DNA of 64,000 bases from Paenibacillus sp. BIC5C1 (GTDB taxonomy: Bacteria; Bacillota; Bacilli; Paenibacillales; Paenibacillaceae). The stretch spans positions 5,270,001 to 5,334,000 of the forward strand of contig NZ_CP135922.1 in NCBI RefSeq assembly GCF_032399705.1, read 5' to 3'. A program made the translations under genes and the position numbers. This document shows, in pieces, positions 35,045-43,534 of this stretch (positions are counted from its first letter, which is position 1; every line of letters starts with the position of its first letter). The notes under the pieces were generated by a model, which was not told the origin of the DNA, made no database searches, and was given only the letters and a program-made list of their open reading frames with translations.

Positions 35045-36268
35045 TTACAGCTTCATCCGACGCATCAGCGGCACACCTACGCGATTTAAAAGCCGTTCAA
35101 GCAGCAGCCAGCACCAGCGTCTGCTCATTGGCAGATGACGCTCATACACGGCAGAATACTCAAAATCCGACACAGCGCCACGGTTGCGTTTGAACTGCGC
35201 AGCACCAGCACTCTCATGCAGCAGATGACCGTTCTCACGGGCCTGTCCAATCAGGCAAGCTGACAGCATACGGTACAGCCCGATAGACTGGGGGAGGGCC
35301 GTATCGTAACCGAACAACGGTGTTGTCATTACCCCATTTCGACAGAAGTATCCCATAACCGCATCGATACGCCCTTCTTTCCGCAGACCATACAAACTCA
35401 GCGCTCCCGAAGCTTTTGCTGTAGCAATGAACTGTTCACTAAATTGCGGATTATCATAAGAGTATTTATCAAGGTACAGCAGCTTGTACAGTTCCGCAAT
35501 TCGTGGAATATCTTTCTCCGTCAGATCCGCTTCGGAAACGAATTCATATCCATGCTTGGTCAACAATTCATAATCTCTCTTGAGCAGCCAGCGCGACTTC
35601 GCATTGCCGAAATTCGGATCATTCGCCCGGAACAGATAGATTTGCCGGCTCGGGATCAGCAGAGATCCTGCTTGCTTCAGCTTTTCCGTCAGATCCGAGT
35701 GAAGACCTGGGCACAAGGAACGATATATGACGGCATGTTCAGGATATCGTTCTTTTACCGCTTCAAGCAGACAAACCGCCTGCTCACCGGACATGGCCGG
35801 ATACAGGTTCGTTGATAACAGCCAATTGTTGATATGTACAACCTTGTTTATTTGTGAACGCTGCATTCCCCAACCCACCGCACTGAGCAGCACGGAAAGC
35901 CCCTTCTCCAGCAACGGTTTCCGAAGCAGCATCAACTCCTGCTTGGCATACCGTACATAATGCGTATAAGGCGAACAAACGTAAGAATTTTCATACTCTG
36001 CATCATTTACCGTCAACGGAAGCACAAGATCGTCGATCCGGGCGATGAGCAGGGTTGTGCTTACGTTTACCATGAAGCCCTGCGTCCCTTGCAACATCAT
36101 GGGTTCCAAATATGCTCTTGCATATCTGCCATCCTCCGTATTGGGCCAGTCCATATCTTCAACCGAGTTCCGATCATAGAATCGAATGCGACTACCGCAA
36201 TTTTTATTCGTTGCTGGATCTGTACGATCGCCGCTATCCGTCCTTTTTTCCATTACTGCATTCTTCAC
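35045..36268 (-). CDS. GNAT-like acyltransferase of unknown role
   Basis: A 407-residue soluble protein without signal peptide. The second half has features of a GNAT/FemAB-type acyltransferase: AVIYRSLCPGLHSDLTEKLK, then LYLDKYSYDNPQFSEQF, then GYDTALPQSIGLYRMLSA and a final SAGAAQFKRNRGA. Similar proteins occur as scattered single genes in several phyla; I know of no assigned substrate. GTG at 36268 follows GGAGGAG by 6 bases, while the upstream TTG lies inside that ribosome site. It stands alone between a convergent VOC gene and the chemoreceptor terminator. Confidence 0.7.
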   Translation of the reverse strand: MKNAVMEKRTDSGDRTDPATNKNCGSRIRFYDRNSVEDMDWPNTEDGRYARAYLEPMMLQGTQGFMVNVSTTLLIARIDDLVLPLTVNDAEYENSYVCSPYTHYVRYAKQELMLLRKPLLEKGLSVLLSAVGWGMQRSQINKVVHINNWLLSTNLYPAMSGEQAVCLLEAVKERYPEHAVIYRSLCPGLHSDLTEKLKQAGSLLIPSRQIYLFRANDPNFGNAKSRWLLKRDYELLTKHGYEFVSEADLTEKDIPRIAELYKLLYLDKYSYDNPQFSEQFIATAKASGALSLYGLRKEGRIDAVMGYFCRNGVMTTPLFGYDTALPQSIGLYRMLSACLIGQARENGHLLHESAGAAQFKRNRGAVSDFEYSAVYERHLPMSRRWCWLLLERLLNRVGVPLMRRMKL

Positions 36269-36402
36269 GTTCTGCTCCTCCAATTACCCAAACTTCCTAT
36301 CATCAATTGCTTTTGCATATTCCTATTCCTCCCATTATAGTGGGCCTGAATGAACATCCACAATCGTTTCATTGAAACCGGGCAGAGGGATAAGCCATCT
36401 AA

Positions 36403-36443
36403 AAACAACCAAGCCTGCCTCCATTTCATGGTTGGAGACAGGC
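36403..36443 (-). terminator. Terminator after the membrane chemoreceptor
   Basis: AGCCTG-CTCCA and TGGAG-CAGGCT arms; on the minus strand a TTGTTTTT run follows shortly after. Confidence 0.65.
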
Positions 36444-36521
36444 TCAGTAACTGAACTTTGAATATAAAATTGGTGTAATCAGGTAACTCCGATGCAGCAG
36501 GCTAACTGCAGCCTAAGCATT

Positions 36522-38003
36522 TTACAGCGTACCCGTTGCAGAACCTACTTCGTTCTTATCCGATACCAACTCGTTCAGGTCCACAATCAGCTGCTCCAGT
36601 TCTCCGAAGCTGTCCACCATCTTCTGGGTCAGATTGCGCTGTTCTTCCATACTGGCAAGAATTTCTTCCGTAGCAGCACTCGATTGCTGGGTCACACTTG
36701 AAATCTCCGAAACCTCATTAACCACTCTCGTAGAGGATTCTCTCATGGTGACCGAACTGCTCTCGATATCTGCATCCTGATTCAATACTTGCTGAGAATT
36801 GCTGTTGATCGTACGGAAAACTTCTTCTGCCGTTTGCACACTGTCTTTTCCTGCTTCCAAAGCAAGCCGAATGCGCTCAAATCGATCCGTCAACGCCTGT
36901 GTCTGTCCTCTCAAACGGGACAAAATAGCAGCAATATCGCTGGCCGAATGACCGGAGTGCTCCGCCAGTTTGCGAACTTCCTCCGATACAACTGCAAACC
37001 CGCGTCCATGTTCACCTGCACGAGCTGCTTCAATTGCTGCATTGAGCGCAAGCAGATTCGTCTGGTTCGCTATATCCGAGATGCTGTTCAGCATTAGCGA
37101 CATGGACTCACTTTCCTCGTTAAACTTACTCATATCATCGGCTGTGGTATTAATCGTTTCATACAGCTCCTGCATCTGAACATTCAGATGATCCATTTGT
37201 GTACTGCCTGTTTTCGTGCTCGTTGCCATGCTGGCTGACAGTTCTTTCATCTGAAGTGAGTAAGCAGCAACATCTCGAATATGCTGGTCCGACAAGGACA
37301 AGGACTCTGAAATTTCAGCCACACTAGTAGCTTGAAATTCAACGCCTTTGGCCACTTCACTGAATCCAAGCGTCACTTCATGGGTAATGGAGCCGGTGTC
37401 GGTTACTTTTTGCTTCAGTTGGTCCGTATAACGAGATAGGCCCTCTACGGATTCTTTGACCCTTACAAGCATCGTTTCCACTCTCATTTTGGAATGCTCC
37501 ACCTCTTGCCAACGTGCTTCGCTATCCCAAAAGAGTCTTTGATTCAACTGGGAAACCATCATCAGAATGGCTCCGGTCAGTGCAAACAAGCCTACATCAA
37601 CAATATGGCCAATAAACTCCTCAGAGCTCTTTGTTTCCACTAGAACAACCTGAAGAATACTAATAGCAAGCAGTACGAGAAATCCGGTTGTGAACAGTTT
37701 TTTATCGGGATAGAGCAACAATACTGAAGTGATGACCAGACTTAAAGTGATGTTAACACTTCCCCAGCCTGCATAGACGCCACAGATTGTAATCAGGAGT
37801 GTACAAAGCCACGGAATCACATGAATATACTTCTTTTTGATATTGGCGTACGTTACCCAACCTGTAAATAAAATTGCTACTCCATTAGAAACAAGTAACT
37901 TGGGTGCGAGAAAGGCCATACCAAAACCGATGGCAACAATAACCCACAGGATGATACAGATTAGCTTGTTCCTTCTCCAGATGATTTCATCATAACGATT
38001 CAT
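36522..38003 (-). CDS. Methyl-accepting chemotaxis protein with six-helix membrane sensor
   Basis: A 493-residue chemoreceptor. Six hydrophobic segments (about 13-32, 34-53, 61-78, 83-97, 103-122, 131-151) form an integral membrane sensor with almost no external domain. Residues 160-493 are the cytoplasmic signalling coiled coil, with the conserved tip [20 protein letters not shown] at about 315-334. Such receptors sense events within the membrane or its energy state rather than a periplasmic ligand (inference). A near-perfect sigma-D promoter lies 157 bases upstream, tying it to the motility regulon. Confidence 0.92.
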   Translation of the reverse strand: MNRYDEIIWRRNKLICIILWVIVAIGFGMAFLAPKLLVSNGVAILFTGWVTYANIKKKYIHVIPWLCTLLITICGVYAGWGSVNITLSLVITSVLLLYPDKKLFTTGFLVLLAISILQVVLVETKSSEEFIGHIVDVGLFALTGAILMMVSQLNQRLFWDSEARWQEVEHSKMRVETMLVRVKESVEGLSRYTDQLKQKVTDTGSITHEVTLGFSEVAKGVEFQATSVAEISESLSLSDQHIRDVAAYSLQMKELSASMATSTKTGSTQMDHLNVQMQELYETINTTADDMSKFNEESESMSLMLNSISDIANQTNLLALNAAIEAARAGEHGRGFAVVSEEVRKLAEHSGHSASDIAAILSRLRGQTQALTDRFERIRLALEAGKDSVQTAEEVFRTINSNSQQVLNQDADIESSSVTMRESSTRVVNEVSEISSVTQQSSAATEEILASMEEQRNLTQKMVDSFGELEQLIVDLNELVSDKNEVGSATGTL

Positions 38004-38159
38004 GAATTTCCCGTCCTTTTCATCAATTAAATACGATGGTGAAACATTTCTGTACTATCTTTTATCAGTCTATGGTCCTTGCTTATGATTAAATTGCAAA
38101 ATCCTAGGGCTTTGTTATAGTACATTAGGTCTTCATAAACATGAAAACACACTTAATGT

Positions 38160-38186
38160 ATATCGGATTTTTATTATAAATTTTTA
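38160..38186 (-). promoter_or_regulatory. Sigma-D (motility) promoter of the chemoreceptor
   Basis: Minus strand TAAA, 15-base spacer, TCCGATAT, against the sigma-D consensus TAAA-N15-GCCGATAT with one mismatch. The remainder of the AT-rich 299-base gap shows nothing else. Confidence 0.75.
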
Positions 38187-38251
38187 ATATATGAAGGAAT
38201 ATAATATGTACTAATATTTCAGATATTTTATTTGGTTTTCTCCATAGTAAA

Positions 38252-38278
38252 AACCCGCATCAAGGATACGGGCTTTCA
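38252..38278 (-). terminator. Terminator after pectate lyase
   Basis: On the minus strand GCCCGTATC and GATGCGGGT arms are followed by TTTTT. Confidence 0.7.
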
Positions 38279-38302
38279 CATGTTAAGGTGGTCAGCTACC
38301 TT

Positions 38303-39346
38303 TTATTTTCCGAACACAAGTGTGTTGTTAGACGAACCTGCATACTTGGTGACAAACTCGCGGGCATAACTGGCTGTCTGCACTTCATAGCTGTAGTTGG
38401 TGCTTGGTCTCCAACTAGTTTGAGGAGATGATGGACTGTTTAATGCAGGTGTACTGCCTGTATCCGTAAATTCCCCGTTTCCTTTATCATCCAGAATGCC
38501 GCCTTTTTCAGCGCCCGCACCAAAATAATTATTTTCAGAATAAATGCGAGCTTTCTCGCCAATGGTAATGGCCTGGTTAAAGTTATTGGCGTAATTGTTT
38601 TTGATATGGAAATAACCGTATCTCATGAGACCAGGACCACGTACATAAAGGTTTTCAAAATAGTTATTTGCCATGGTTACATGAGGTACACCATTATAGC
38701 TGCTGTTGCCATCATTCGGATATCCGAGAATTATTCCGTATTTGTGGTTCGCAAATTTGGAATTGCTGATCGTAATATAATCTGCGCGATCTCCAATATA
38801 TAGCAGCTTGTCCAGATCACTGCCGCTCGAGCTGTAGCTATGGCCGGAAAACGTCACGTGATCGATCCAGTAGTTGGAGCCTGAAGTAATATACATCTGG
38901 ATATCGTCGTTAGCATTAATATTGGAAGCGTGTTCAAAAGTCAGATTCTGAAAAATGACATTGCTTGAACTGGACGTCGATCTGAAATGAATGTTTGTCA
39001 GTGTGTGTTTATCAAAGGAACCTATCAACGTTTTATTCGATCCAAATTCGACTTTTTGCAACGTAGAGGAAGAAATATTTTGTTCAATAACTACAATCTT
39101 GGCAGTTGAGCCTGCCATATGCGTTCGCAAATCATTCAGATTGCTGACGTAGACAACCTGACCGTTCTTGCCACCTGTCGTGGCTGATTTGGATACACCA
39201 CTCTCATTTTTGGCGTTACCGGCAAAACCCGTTAAACCATTCGTGCCTGTGTTGGGATAACTGGCCGCACCATATGTAGCAGGTGCCGTGGAGACTGTCA
39301 ACAATAACAGGGTTACAGCGAGTAAAAGAATTGAAAATTTCTTCAA
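38303..39346 (-). CDS. Secreted pectate lyase, polysaccharide lyase family 1
   Basis: A 347-residue exported enzyme with a signal peptide ending near [24 protein letters not shown] is followed by the TGG motif that opens family-1 lyases. The calcium/substrate region [12 protein letters not shown] lies mid-chain. [10 protein letters not shown] carries the RxPxxxR catalytic motif. It cleaves polygalacturonate by beta-elimination with calcium. The TTG start at 39346 gives a compact signal peptide ([20 protein letters not shown]) after an AGGATGG site; the longer frame upstream is not signal-like. It is monocistronic. Confidence 0.92.
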   Translation of the reverse strand: MKKFSILLLAVTLLLLTVSTAPATYGAASYPNTGTNGLTGFAGNAKNESGVSKSATTGGKNGQVVYVSNLNDLRTHMAGSTAKIVVIEQNISSSTLQKVEFGSNKTLIGSFDKHTLTNIHFRSTSSSSNVIFQNLTFEHASNINANDDIQMYITSGSNYWIDHVTFSGHSYSSSGSDLDKLLYIGDRADYITISNSKFANHKYGIILGYPNDGNSSYNGVPHVTMANNYFENLYVRGPGLMRYGYFHIKNNYANNFNQAITIGEKARIYSENNYFGAGAEKGGILDDKGNGEFTDTGSTPALNSPSSPQTSWRPSTNYSYEVQTASYAREFVTKYAGSSNNTLVFGK

Positions 39347-39544
39347 AATTTCACCATCCTTTATAATTTCATCCTGCAAGACAAGTAGATTATATCGTGT
39401 AACATCGGATGTGACAATACAAAAAATGCAATTCAACCATTATTTTTATTTTTTTGCAACAGCAGTCCCCGTATAAGAAAAATGAATAGACGATACAAAG
39501 TCATCTGCAAAAACCATGACTTTATATCGTCCTTCCTCTGAATC

Positions 39545-40684
39545 CTATTTGATTTTCAGTTCCAGCTTATGTTTCTCCGCTTCCTGCAAATCATCGTAAA
39601 CTTTGCCCGGTTCACCGCGAAGTTGTAATACCAGAGATTGTGGGTCATCCAGCAGATTACTACTGAAGGAATAGATCATCCCGTCATCCGTCCCATTACC
39701 TGACACACTGGACAACTTGGTTTTCTGCCCGTTCTTGGTGGTGGATACAATCTCGGTAGGATTAACCACATCACTGACGGAGAGTTTGGTTTTATAATCA
39801 ATATTTTGATTAGGTTCATAGATAAATCTTACCCGTGTCACAAGTGGCGATACCTCTGCTTCAGATAACAATACCTCATGACCCCCAATCGTAAATAACT
39901 GATTAAGTTTGATCTTCTCGGTCTTAGGCACCGAAAATTTAGGGTCCAGATCGAAGCTCACTTCCATCGGTTTCGAAAATTGGTATTTGGTATCTTTTTT
40001 AACCTTATTCGCGTCAGTCAGCAGAACAGGAACTACAGATGAAATGCGAAAATTGAACTTCACTTGTCCAGGAAGCGGTGTATTCTCATCCATTTCAACG
40101 GTGCTACGTCCATAAAGTGTATACTTTCCATTGGAGCTATACAGGCTGCTTATACCGCCATTGCCAAGCGATTGGTTCGTCATGCCATTGACCATACTCG
40201 TTTTGGGAACCGAATATATCTCCTGGGAAGCATCCGTCTGGGCTGTGTACAATACGATCATTTTGTTTGCATCCGCCATCACTGCATTGATGGTTAACTG
40301 ATATATTCCTGATTTCACAGAACGATTCACGAGCTGCACATAACCATTGTTAATTGCCGATATAATTGTGTTGCCGTCTACATCTTTTCCTGCCAACTCC
40401 CGAAAAGGTTCAAGAACTCCCCAATTCTGTGCGGGCGGGCTGTACATTGCCTGTTGTGGTGTAGGACCAAGTGTACCCATTAGCAGCCAACCTGCTGCCA
40501 GAGCTGTTACGAGCACCGCCGTAATCCACTTTAATTGCACATGACCTTTCATTCGCCGAGTTCTTGCCTTTGCCAGACCTCGCTGAATGGCAAAGGCCGT
40601 GTCCGCCGGATTCAATTGCTGTCTCTCCAGCTTAACCTCGGAAGCATCTGCGAAAAGTGCCTGTTCCTCCGGACTAGTTGTCAT
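39545..40684 (-). CDS. DUF4179-type anti-sigma factor
   Basis: A 379-residue protein with one membrane helix at about 52-71. The cytoplasmic N-terminal 50 residues should hold the sigma factor. The external part has the DUF4179 fold (QNWGVLEPFRELAGKDVDGN and later FTIGGHEVLLSEAEVSPLVT). Its start overlaps the ECF sigma gene by 11 bases, the usual coupling of sigma and anti-sigma. It would release the sigma factor on an unknown envelope signal. Confidence 0.85.
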   Translation of the reverse strand: MTTSPEEQALFADASEVKLERQQLNPADTAFAIQRGLAKARTRRMKGHVQLKWITAVLVTALAAGWLLMGTLGPTPQQAMYSPPAQNWGVLEPFRELAGKDVDGNTIISAINNGYVQLVNRSVKSGIYQLTINAVMADANKMIVLYTAQTDASQEIYSVPKTSMVNGMTNQSLGNGGISSLYSSNGKYTLYGRSTVEMDENTPLPGQVKFNFRISSVVPVLLTDANKVKKDTKYQFSKPMEVSFDLDPKFSVPKTEKIKLNQLFTIGGHEVLLSEAEVSPLVTRVRFIYEPNQNIDYKTKLSVSDVVNPTEIVSTTKNGQKTKLSSVSGNGTDDGMIYSFSSNLLDDPQSLVLQLRGEPGKVYDDLQEAEKHKLELKIK

Positions 40685-41222
40685 GCCAATCCCCCCTGTT
40701 CTTCATCTGTTTCCGTAACAGTTCCAACCCTTTATGCTGCCAGGTCTTGATGGTGCCCTCCGGTTTGCCGAGAATGGAGGCAATCTCAATCGACGTCATG
40801 TCATTATAGTATTTCAGCAGTAAAACATGGCGGTATTTGGGTTTGATTTTCTCAAGCATGGACCACATCGCAAGTCTGTTGTCGCTGCATTCTGCACTGC
40901 CAGACTCGGATATCGCCTCTTCCAACCCTTCGCTAGGCAGTGGTGTGGCCCGTTTGCGACGTCTTTGTTCATCAATGCACACGTAGATCAAAATACGAAT
41001 AATCCATGATTTGAATGCCTTCTCATTTTTCAGAGAGCGACGCTTGATCCAGGCCCGGCATGTCATCTCCTGCACCGCTTCGAGCGCATCGTGACGATTA
41101 CGCAGGTAACTGTAGGCTATGGAGATCAGCGTGTCCTGATGCTCCATGATGGATTGGACAAATGCCGTCTCGTCTTCGCTCTGCACAAACAGCATCTTCT
41201 TCATCTCGGCTTTGGTTTCCAC
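40674..41222 (-). CDS. ECF-family RNA polymerase sigma factor
   Basis: A 182-residue sigma factor. Region 2 lies at about 20-90 (ISIAYSYLRNRHDALEAVQE then FKSWIIRILIYVCIDEQRRR) and region 4 at about 125-175 (YRHVLLLKYYNDMTSIEIAS and KPEGTIKTWQHKGLELLRKQ). GTG at 41222 follows AAGGAGGGG by about 10 bases; the longer frame starts in unlikely sequence. It is encoded directly before its presumed anti-sigma factor, with an 11-base overlap. A candidate autoregulatory promoter lies at 41261-41284. Confidence 0.9.
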   Translation of the reverse strand: METKAEMKKMLFVQSEDETAFVQSIMEHQDTLISIAYSYLRNRHDALEAVQEMTCRAWIKRRSLKNEKAFKSWIIRILIYVCIDEQRRRKRATPLPSEGLEEAISESGSAECSDNRLAMWSMLEKIKPKYRHVLLLKYYNDMTSIEIASILGKPEGTIKTWQHKGLELLRKQMKNRGDWHDN

Positions 41223-41260
41223 CCCGCAATCCCCTCCTTCTCTCTCTTTCTGTGGTTTAA

Positions 41261-41284
41261 GACGGATGAACAAGCCAAACCGTT
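41261..41284 (-). promoter_or_regulatory. Candidate ECF-type promoter for the sigma/anti-sigma pair
   Basis: Minus strand AAAAAACGG (AAC core), 17 bases, then CGTC. This is the general ECF promoter layout, but the match is short. Confidence 0.4.
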
Positions 41285-41301
41285 TTTTATTTATTTTCCA
41301 T

Positions 41302-41342
41302 CACAAAAAAGCCCCGCCTAATTCTGAGGAGGAAGCTCTTGT
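41302..41342 (-). terminator. Terminator after the 41363-42839 gene group
   Basis: Minus strand AGCTTCCTCCT pairs, with G-U pairs, to AGGCGGGGCT and is followed by TTTTTT. Confidence 0.6.
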
Positions 41343-41362
41343 ATTGATTTCAGCATCATTAT

Positions 41363-41689
41363 TTAAAGTTCAAACCATTCCAGCTCATTGTCATCCTGAT
41401 TCGTAGCCTCTTCCATCTGTTTCAGCCAGTTTGCCGCGAATTCACCTCCTACATGAAACAGACAATATATGTATAACTCTCCCTCTACAATCTTATTCAT
41501 TTCCGATGCCACTTCAATCGAGACTTGTAGAGCTTCAGGCCAGGATGAACCCTCCTGAATTAACGCAAACCCATCTTCATAATGCTCCAGCTTATACAAG
41601 TCAGAGAAAGTTAAGGAATCCGCCAGTCGCTTCACGATCCGAGGTAAAATGACAGGATTTGTTGTTCTGATGCCATATTCCCAGCCCAC
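41363..41689 (-). CDS. Small acidic hypothetical protein
   Basis: A 108-residue soluble protein starting GWEYGIRTTNPVILPRIVKR. The middle reads GELYIYCLFHVGGEFAANWL and the tail is acidic (NQDDNELEWFEL). I do not recognise the family. The GTG start has AAGGAGG 6 bases upstream; an ATG overlapping it is out of frame. It is the last of three consecutive minus-strand genes that start with two immunity-like proteins, so an immunity-related role is possible but unproven. Confidence 0.7.
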   Translation of the reverse strand: MGWEYGIRTTNPVILPRIVKRLADSLTFSDLYKLEHYEDGFALIQEGSSWPEALQVSIEVASEMNKIVEGELYIYCLFHVGGEFAANWLKQMEEATNQDDNELEWFEL

Positions 41690-41727
41690 ATGGTACCTCC
41701 TTTAATCTAAAAGTTAGCTAAAGGCTA

Positions 41728-42351
41728 CTACTCTTGCTCATTCAATTCATTGATCGAGCGGTCCAGCCACAATTCATACCAGTCGAGAAAACCCAGCCGC
41801 TCCGTGTTGCCCATATAATGATCCGGATAAATTCCATTACTGTTCGCACGATCATCGGTCCAGATCTCTCCGTAGGACAATCCCTTCACAATCAGATTAA
41901 GCGACACGCCGCAGCCAAAATCGCTGATTCGCAGCATCCCTGCCGACCATTTCGGATCATAATACTCATGTTCAAGCGCTGCCCACTCGTCCTCTTCTTT
42001 GCTGTCGTCGTACCAGTCAACATCCCAATTCCAGGATTCCACATGTGGAAACGGCTCAGAAATTGCATTCAACTCATCATCATAATCCATCACCAAATAT
42101 ATGCCGTTCTCCGGCTTTTCCAGCCCATAATAAGGACCTGCACCACCACTTCCAATCACAAGCAAAAAAGCTTGATACTCTTCGGGTAGCTCTATCTTCC
42201 ATTTCTGTTCAAAAGCTTTAATTTCGTCCAATGTCCATACCGGAGCCATCTCATATTGATGATTCTCTGCCCCAAACAGATTCCGCTCCGGGTCCAGAGT
42301 CTGGAGTTTGTTCAACTTTTCCTGTATACGTTCCAGCTGGGGATTGTGCAT
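41728..42351 (-). CDS. SMI1/KNR4 (SUKH-superfamily) protein
   Basis: A 207-residue protein with the SUKH signature WTLDEIKAFEQKWKIELPEE followed by YQAFLLVIGSGGAGPYYGL, then SAGMLRISDFGCGVSLNLIV and GEIWTDDRANSNGIYPD. These are the strongest SUKH motifs in the window. Family members often neutralise secreted toxins by direct binding; the toxin for this one is not in the window. It lies 38 bases upstream of the 108-residue gene and downstream of the 42390 gene, all on one strand. Confidence 0.9.
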   Translation of the reverse strand: MHNPQLERIQEKLNKLQTLDPERNLFGAENHQYEMAPVWTLDEIKAFEQKWKIELPEEYQAFLLVIGSGGAGPYYGLEKPENGIYLVMDYDDELNAISEPFPHVESWNWDVDWYDDSKEEDEWAALEHEYYDPKWSAGMLRISDFGCGVSLNLIVKGLSYGEIWTDDRANSNGIYPDHYMGNTERLGFLDWYELWLDRSINELNEQE

Positions 42352-42389
42352 GTCTGTAGTCCTCCTTCCATCGCGTCGTACCTATAACG

Positions 42390-42839
42390 TCAGATACGGA
42401 TCAAGTCATTCAAACTATTTTCGTTTTGCAGACTGGGTTTGATGGTAATCCATATTTGGTTGTTGTCCCTCGATATCGCGCACGCATAATTTCCGGGCTG
42501 CATCTGGAGAAACACACCGCCGCAAGACTCATCGGGTTCTAGCTCGCCCCCACTTACATCATCGGCAGCTCCCAGATACACGTTACCGGAAGGGACACGT
42601 AGATGGTATACCTGTGCATTCTCCAGTTCCTTCCCCGCATCATCCAGACTCCATGTCACCTCATACTGTCCATCTTCACCCAGATTCAGAAACAAACAGT
42701 TGCCTGCATTTACCTCGTTCAGTTCATCCTCTGCAATAGACCACCAGTCCGGTGTATCTTCAACACGATGTTTTAGCGCCGCCAGATCATACAGGCACAA
42801 TGCTGCCGTATCCGTGAATACCTGAAATTTCCCGTTCAT
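42390..42839 (-). CDS. Conserved hypothetical protein (possibly DUF6386)
   Basis: A 149-residue beta-rich soluble protein. It begins MNGKFQVFTDTAALCLYDLA, continues ALKHRVEDTPDWWS, and near the end has GNYACAISRDNNQIWITIKP. The FTDTAxLCxYDxxALKHR start reminds me of a family called DUF6386, a link I hold only loosely. The ATG at 42839 is preferred over an upstream TTG at 42920, because a -10 element lies at 42923-42928, too near for that TTG to be translated. It leads the three-gene group ending at 41363. Confidence 0.65.
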   Translation of the reverse strand: MNGKFQVFTDTAALCLYDLAALKHRVEDTPDWWSIAEDELNEVNAGNCLFLNLGEDGQYEVTWSLDDAGKELENAQVYHLRVPSGNVYLGAADDVSGGELEPDESCGGVFLQMQPGNYACAISRDNNQIWITIKPSLQNENSLNDLIRI

Positions 42840-42922
42840 TCTATATCTCACTTCCTTATTCAAAATAAACACCCGTTCCTTTCCCAACTGATCCAGGTGA
42901 GAAATCCGAACCATATCCAACC

Positions 42923-42951
42923 ATTATATCAAGCCGTACACTAGGGTTAAA
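42923..42951 (-). promoter_or_regulatory. Promoter of the 42839-41363 gene group
   Basis: Minus strand -35 TTTAAC, 17-base spacer, consensus -10 TATAAT. The -35 matches only half of the consensus. Confidence 0.5.
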
Positions 42952-43090
42952 GGAACCTCAGGGCTATCCGTGATCCTTCTGCACCTGTAGAAAATTGAAG
43001 GTATTAGCAAACAAGCTTAATCTCTTCATTTTTTTAGCAAAAATGACGATATAATGATAACTGACTTTTTTTGATTTTGTGGAGGAAACC

Positions 43091-43468
43091 ATGGCTATCA
43101 ACCTTAGAAGAGAACCTTTTCGCTATACTTTAAAAGAACCGATAACGTTCGAAATTTTTATACTCAGCATTAACGGCGCCTCTGCACCACTTAAACCCAT
43201 TCAAGCGGAATTATGCGATATCAGCCGATCCGGCTGTCAGCTTTCTTTCCCGTTAAATCTGCATGTGGAGTCCAATAACATCCGAATCGGCATGAACTTG
43301 CTGCTTTTTGAAGACCCCTTGTATTTGGAAGGAACGCTACGCTGGGGCAAAGAAGAGAATAACCGATGGCACTACGGCGTACAGCTGGAGATCCAGCAAG
43401 GCAATCATGAGCGTTTATCCAGAGAAATGAGGATGCTTGCGGGGCAAGGCAAAATTATGGTGAAGTAA
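43091..43468 (+). CDS. PilZ-domain protein (cyclic-di-GMP receptor)
   Basis: A 125-residue single-domain protein. The cyclic-di-GMP-binding motifs are both present: RREPFR (RxxxR type) at the N-terminus and DISRSGCQLSF (D/N-x-S-x-x-G) at about 45. The closing strands are RWGKEENNRWHYGVQLE. It should bind cyclic-di-GMP and pass the signal to a partner protein, often in flagellar or exopolysaccharide control. The ATG at 43091 follows GGAGG. It is a single gene ending in a terminator. Confidence 0.85.
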   Translation: MAINLRREPFRYTLKEPITFEIFILSINGASAPLKPIQAELCDISRSGCQLSFPLNLHVESNNIRIGMNLLLFEDPLYLEGTLRWGKEENNRWHYGVQLEIQQGNHERLSREMRMLAGQGKIMVK

Positions 43469-43493
43469 CCCGGGAAGCACCAACCTAACAAAA

Positions 43494-43519
43494 AAACAGC
43501 CCGGTAAACCGGACTGTTT
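43494..43519. terminator. Bidirectional terminator
   Basis: AAACAGCCCGGT and ACCGGACTGTTT arms with a 2-base loop lie between the convergent PilZ and NCS2 permease genes. Confidence 0.85.
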
Positions 43520-43534
43520 CAATATTTTAGATAT

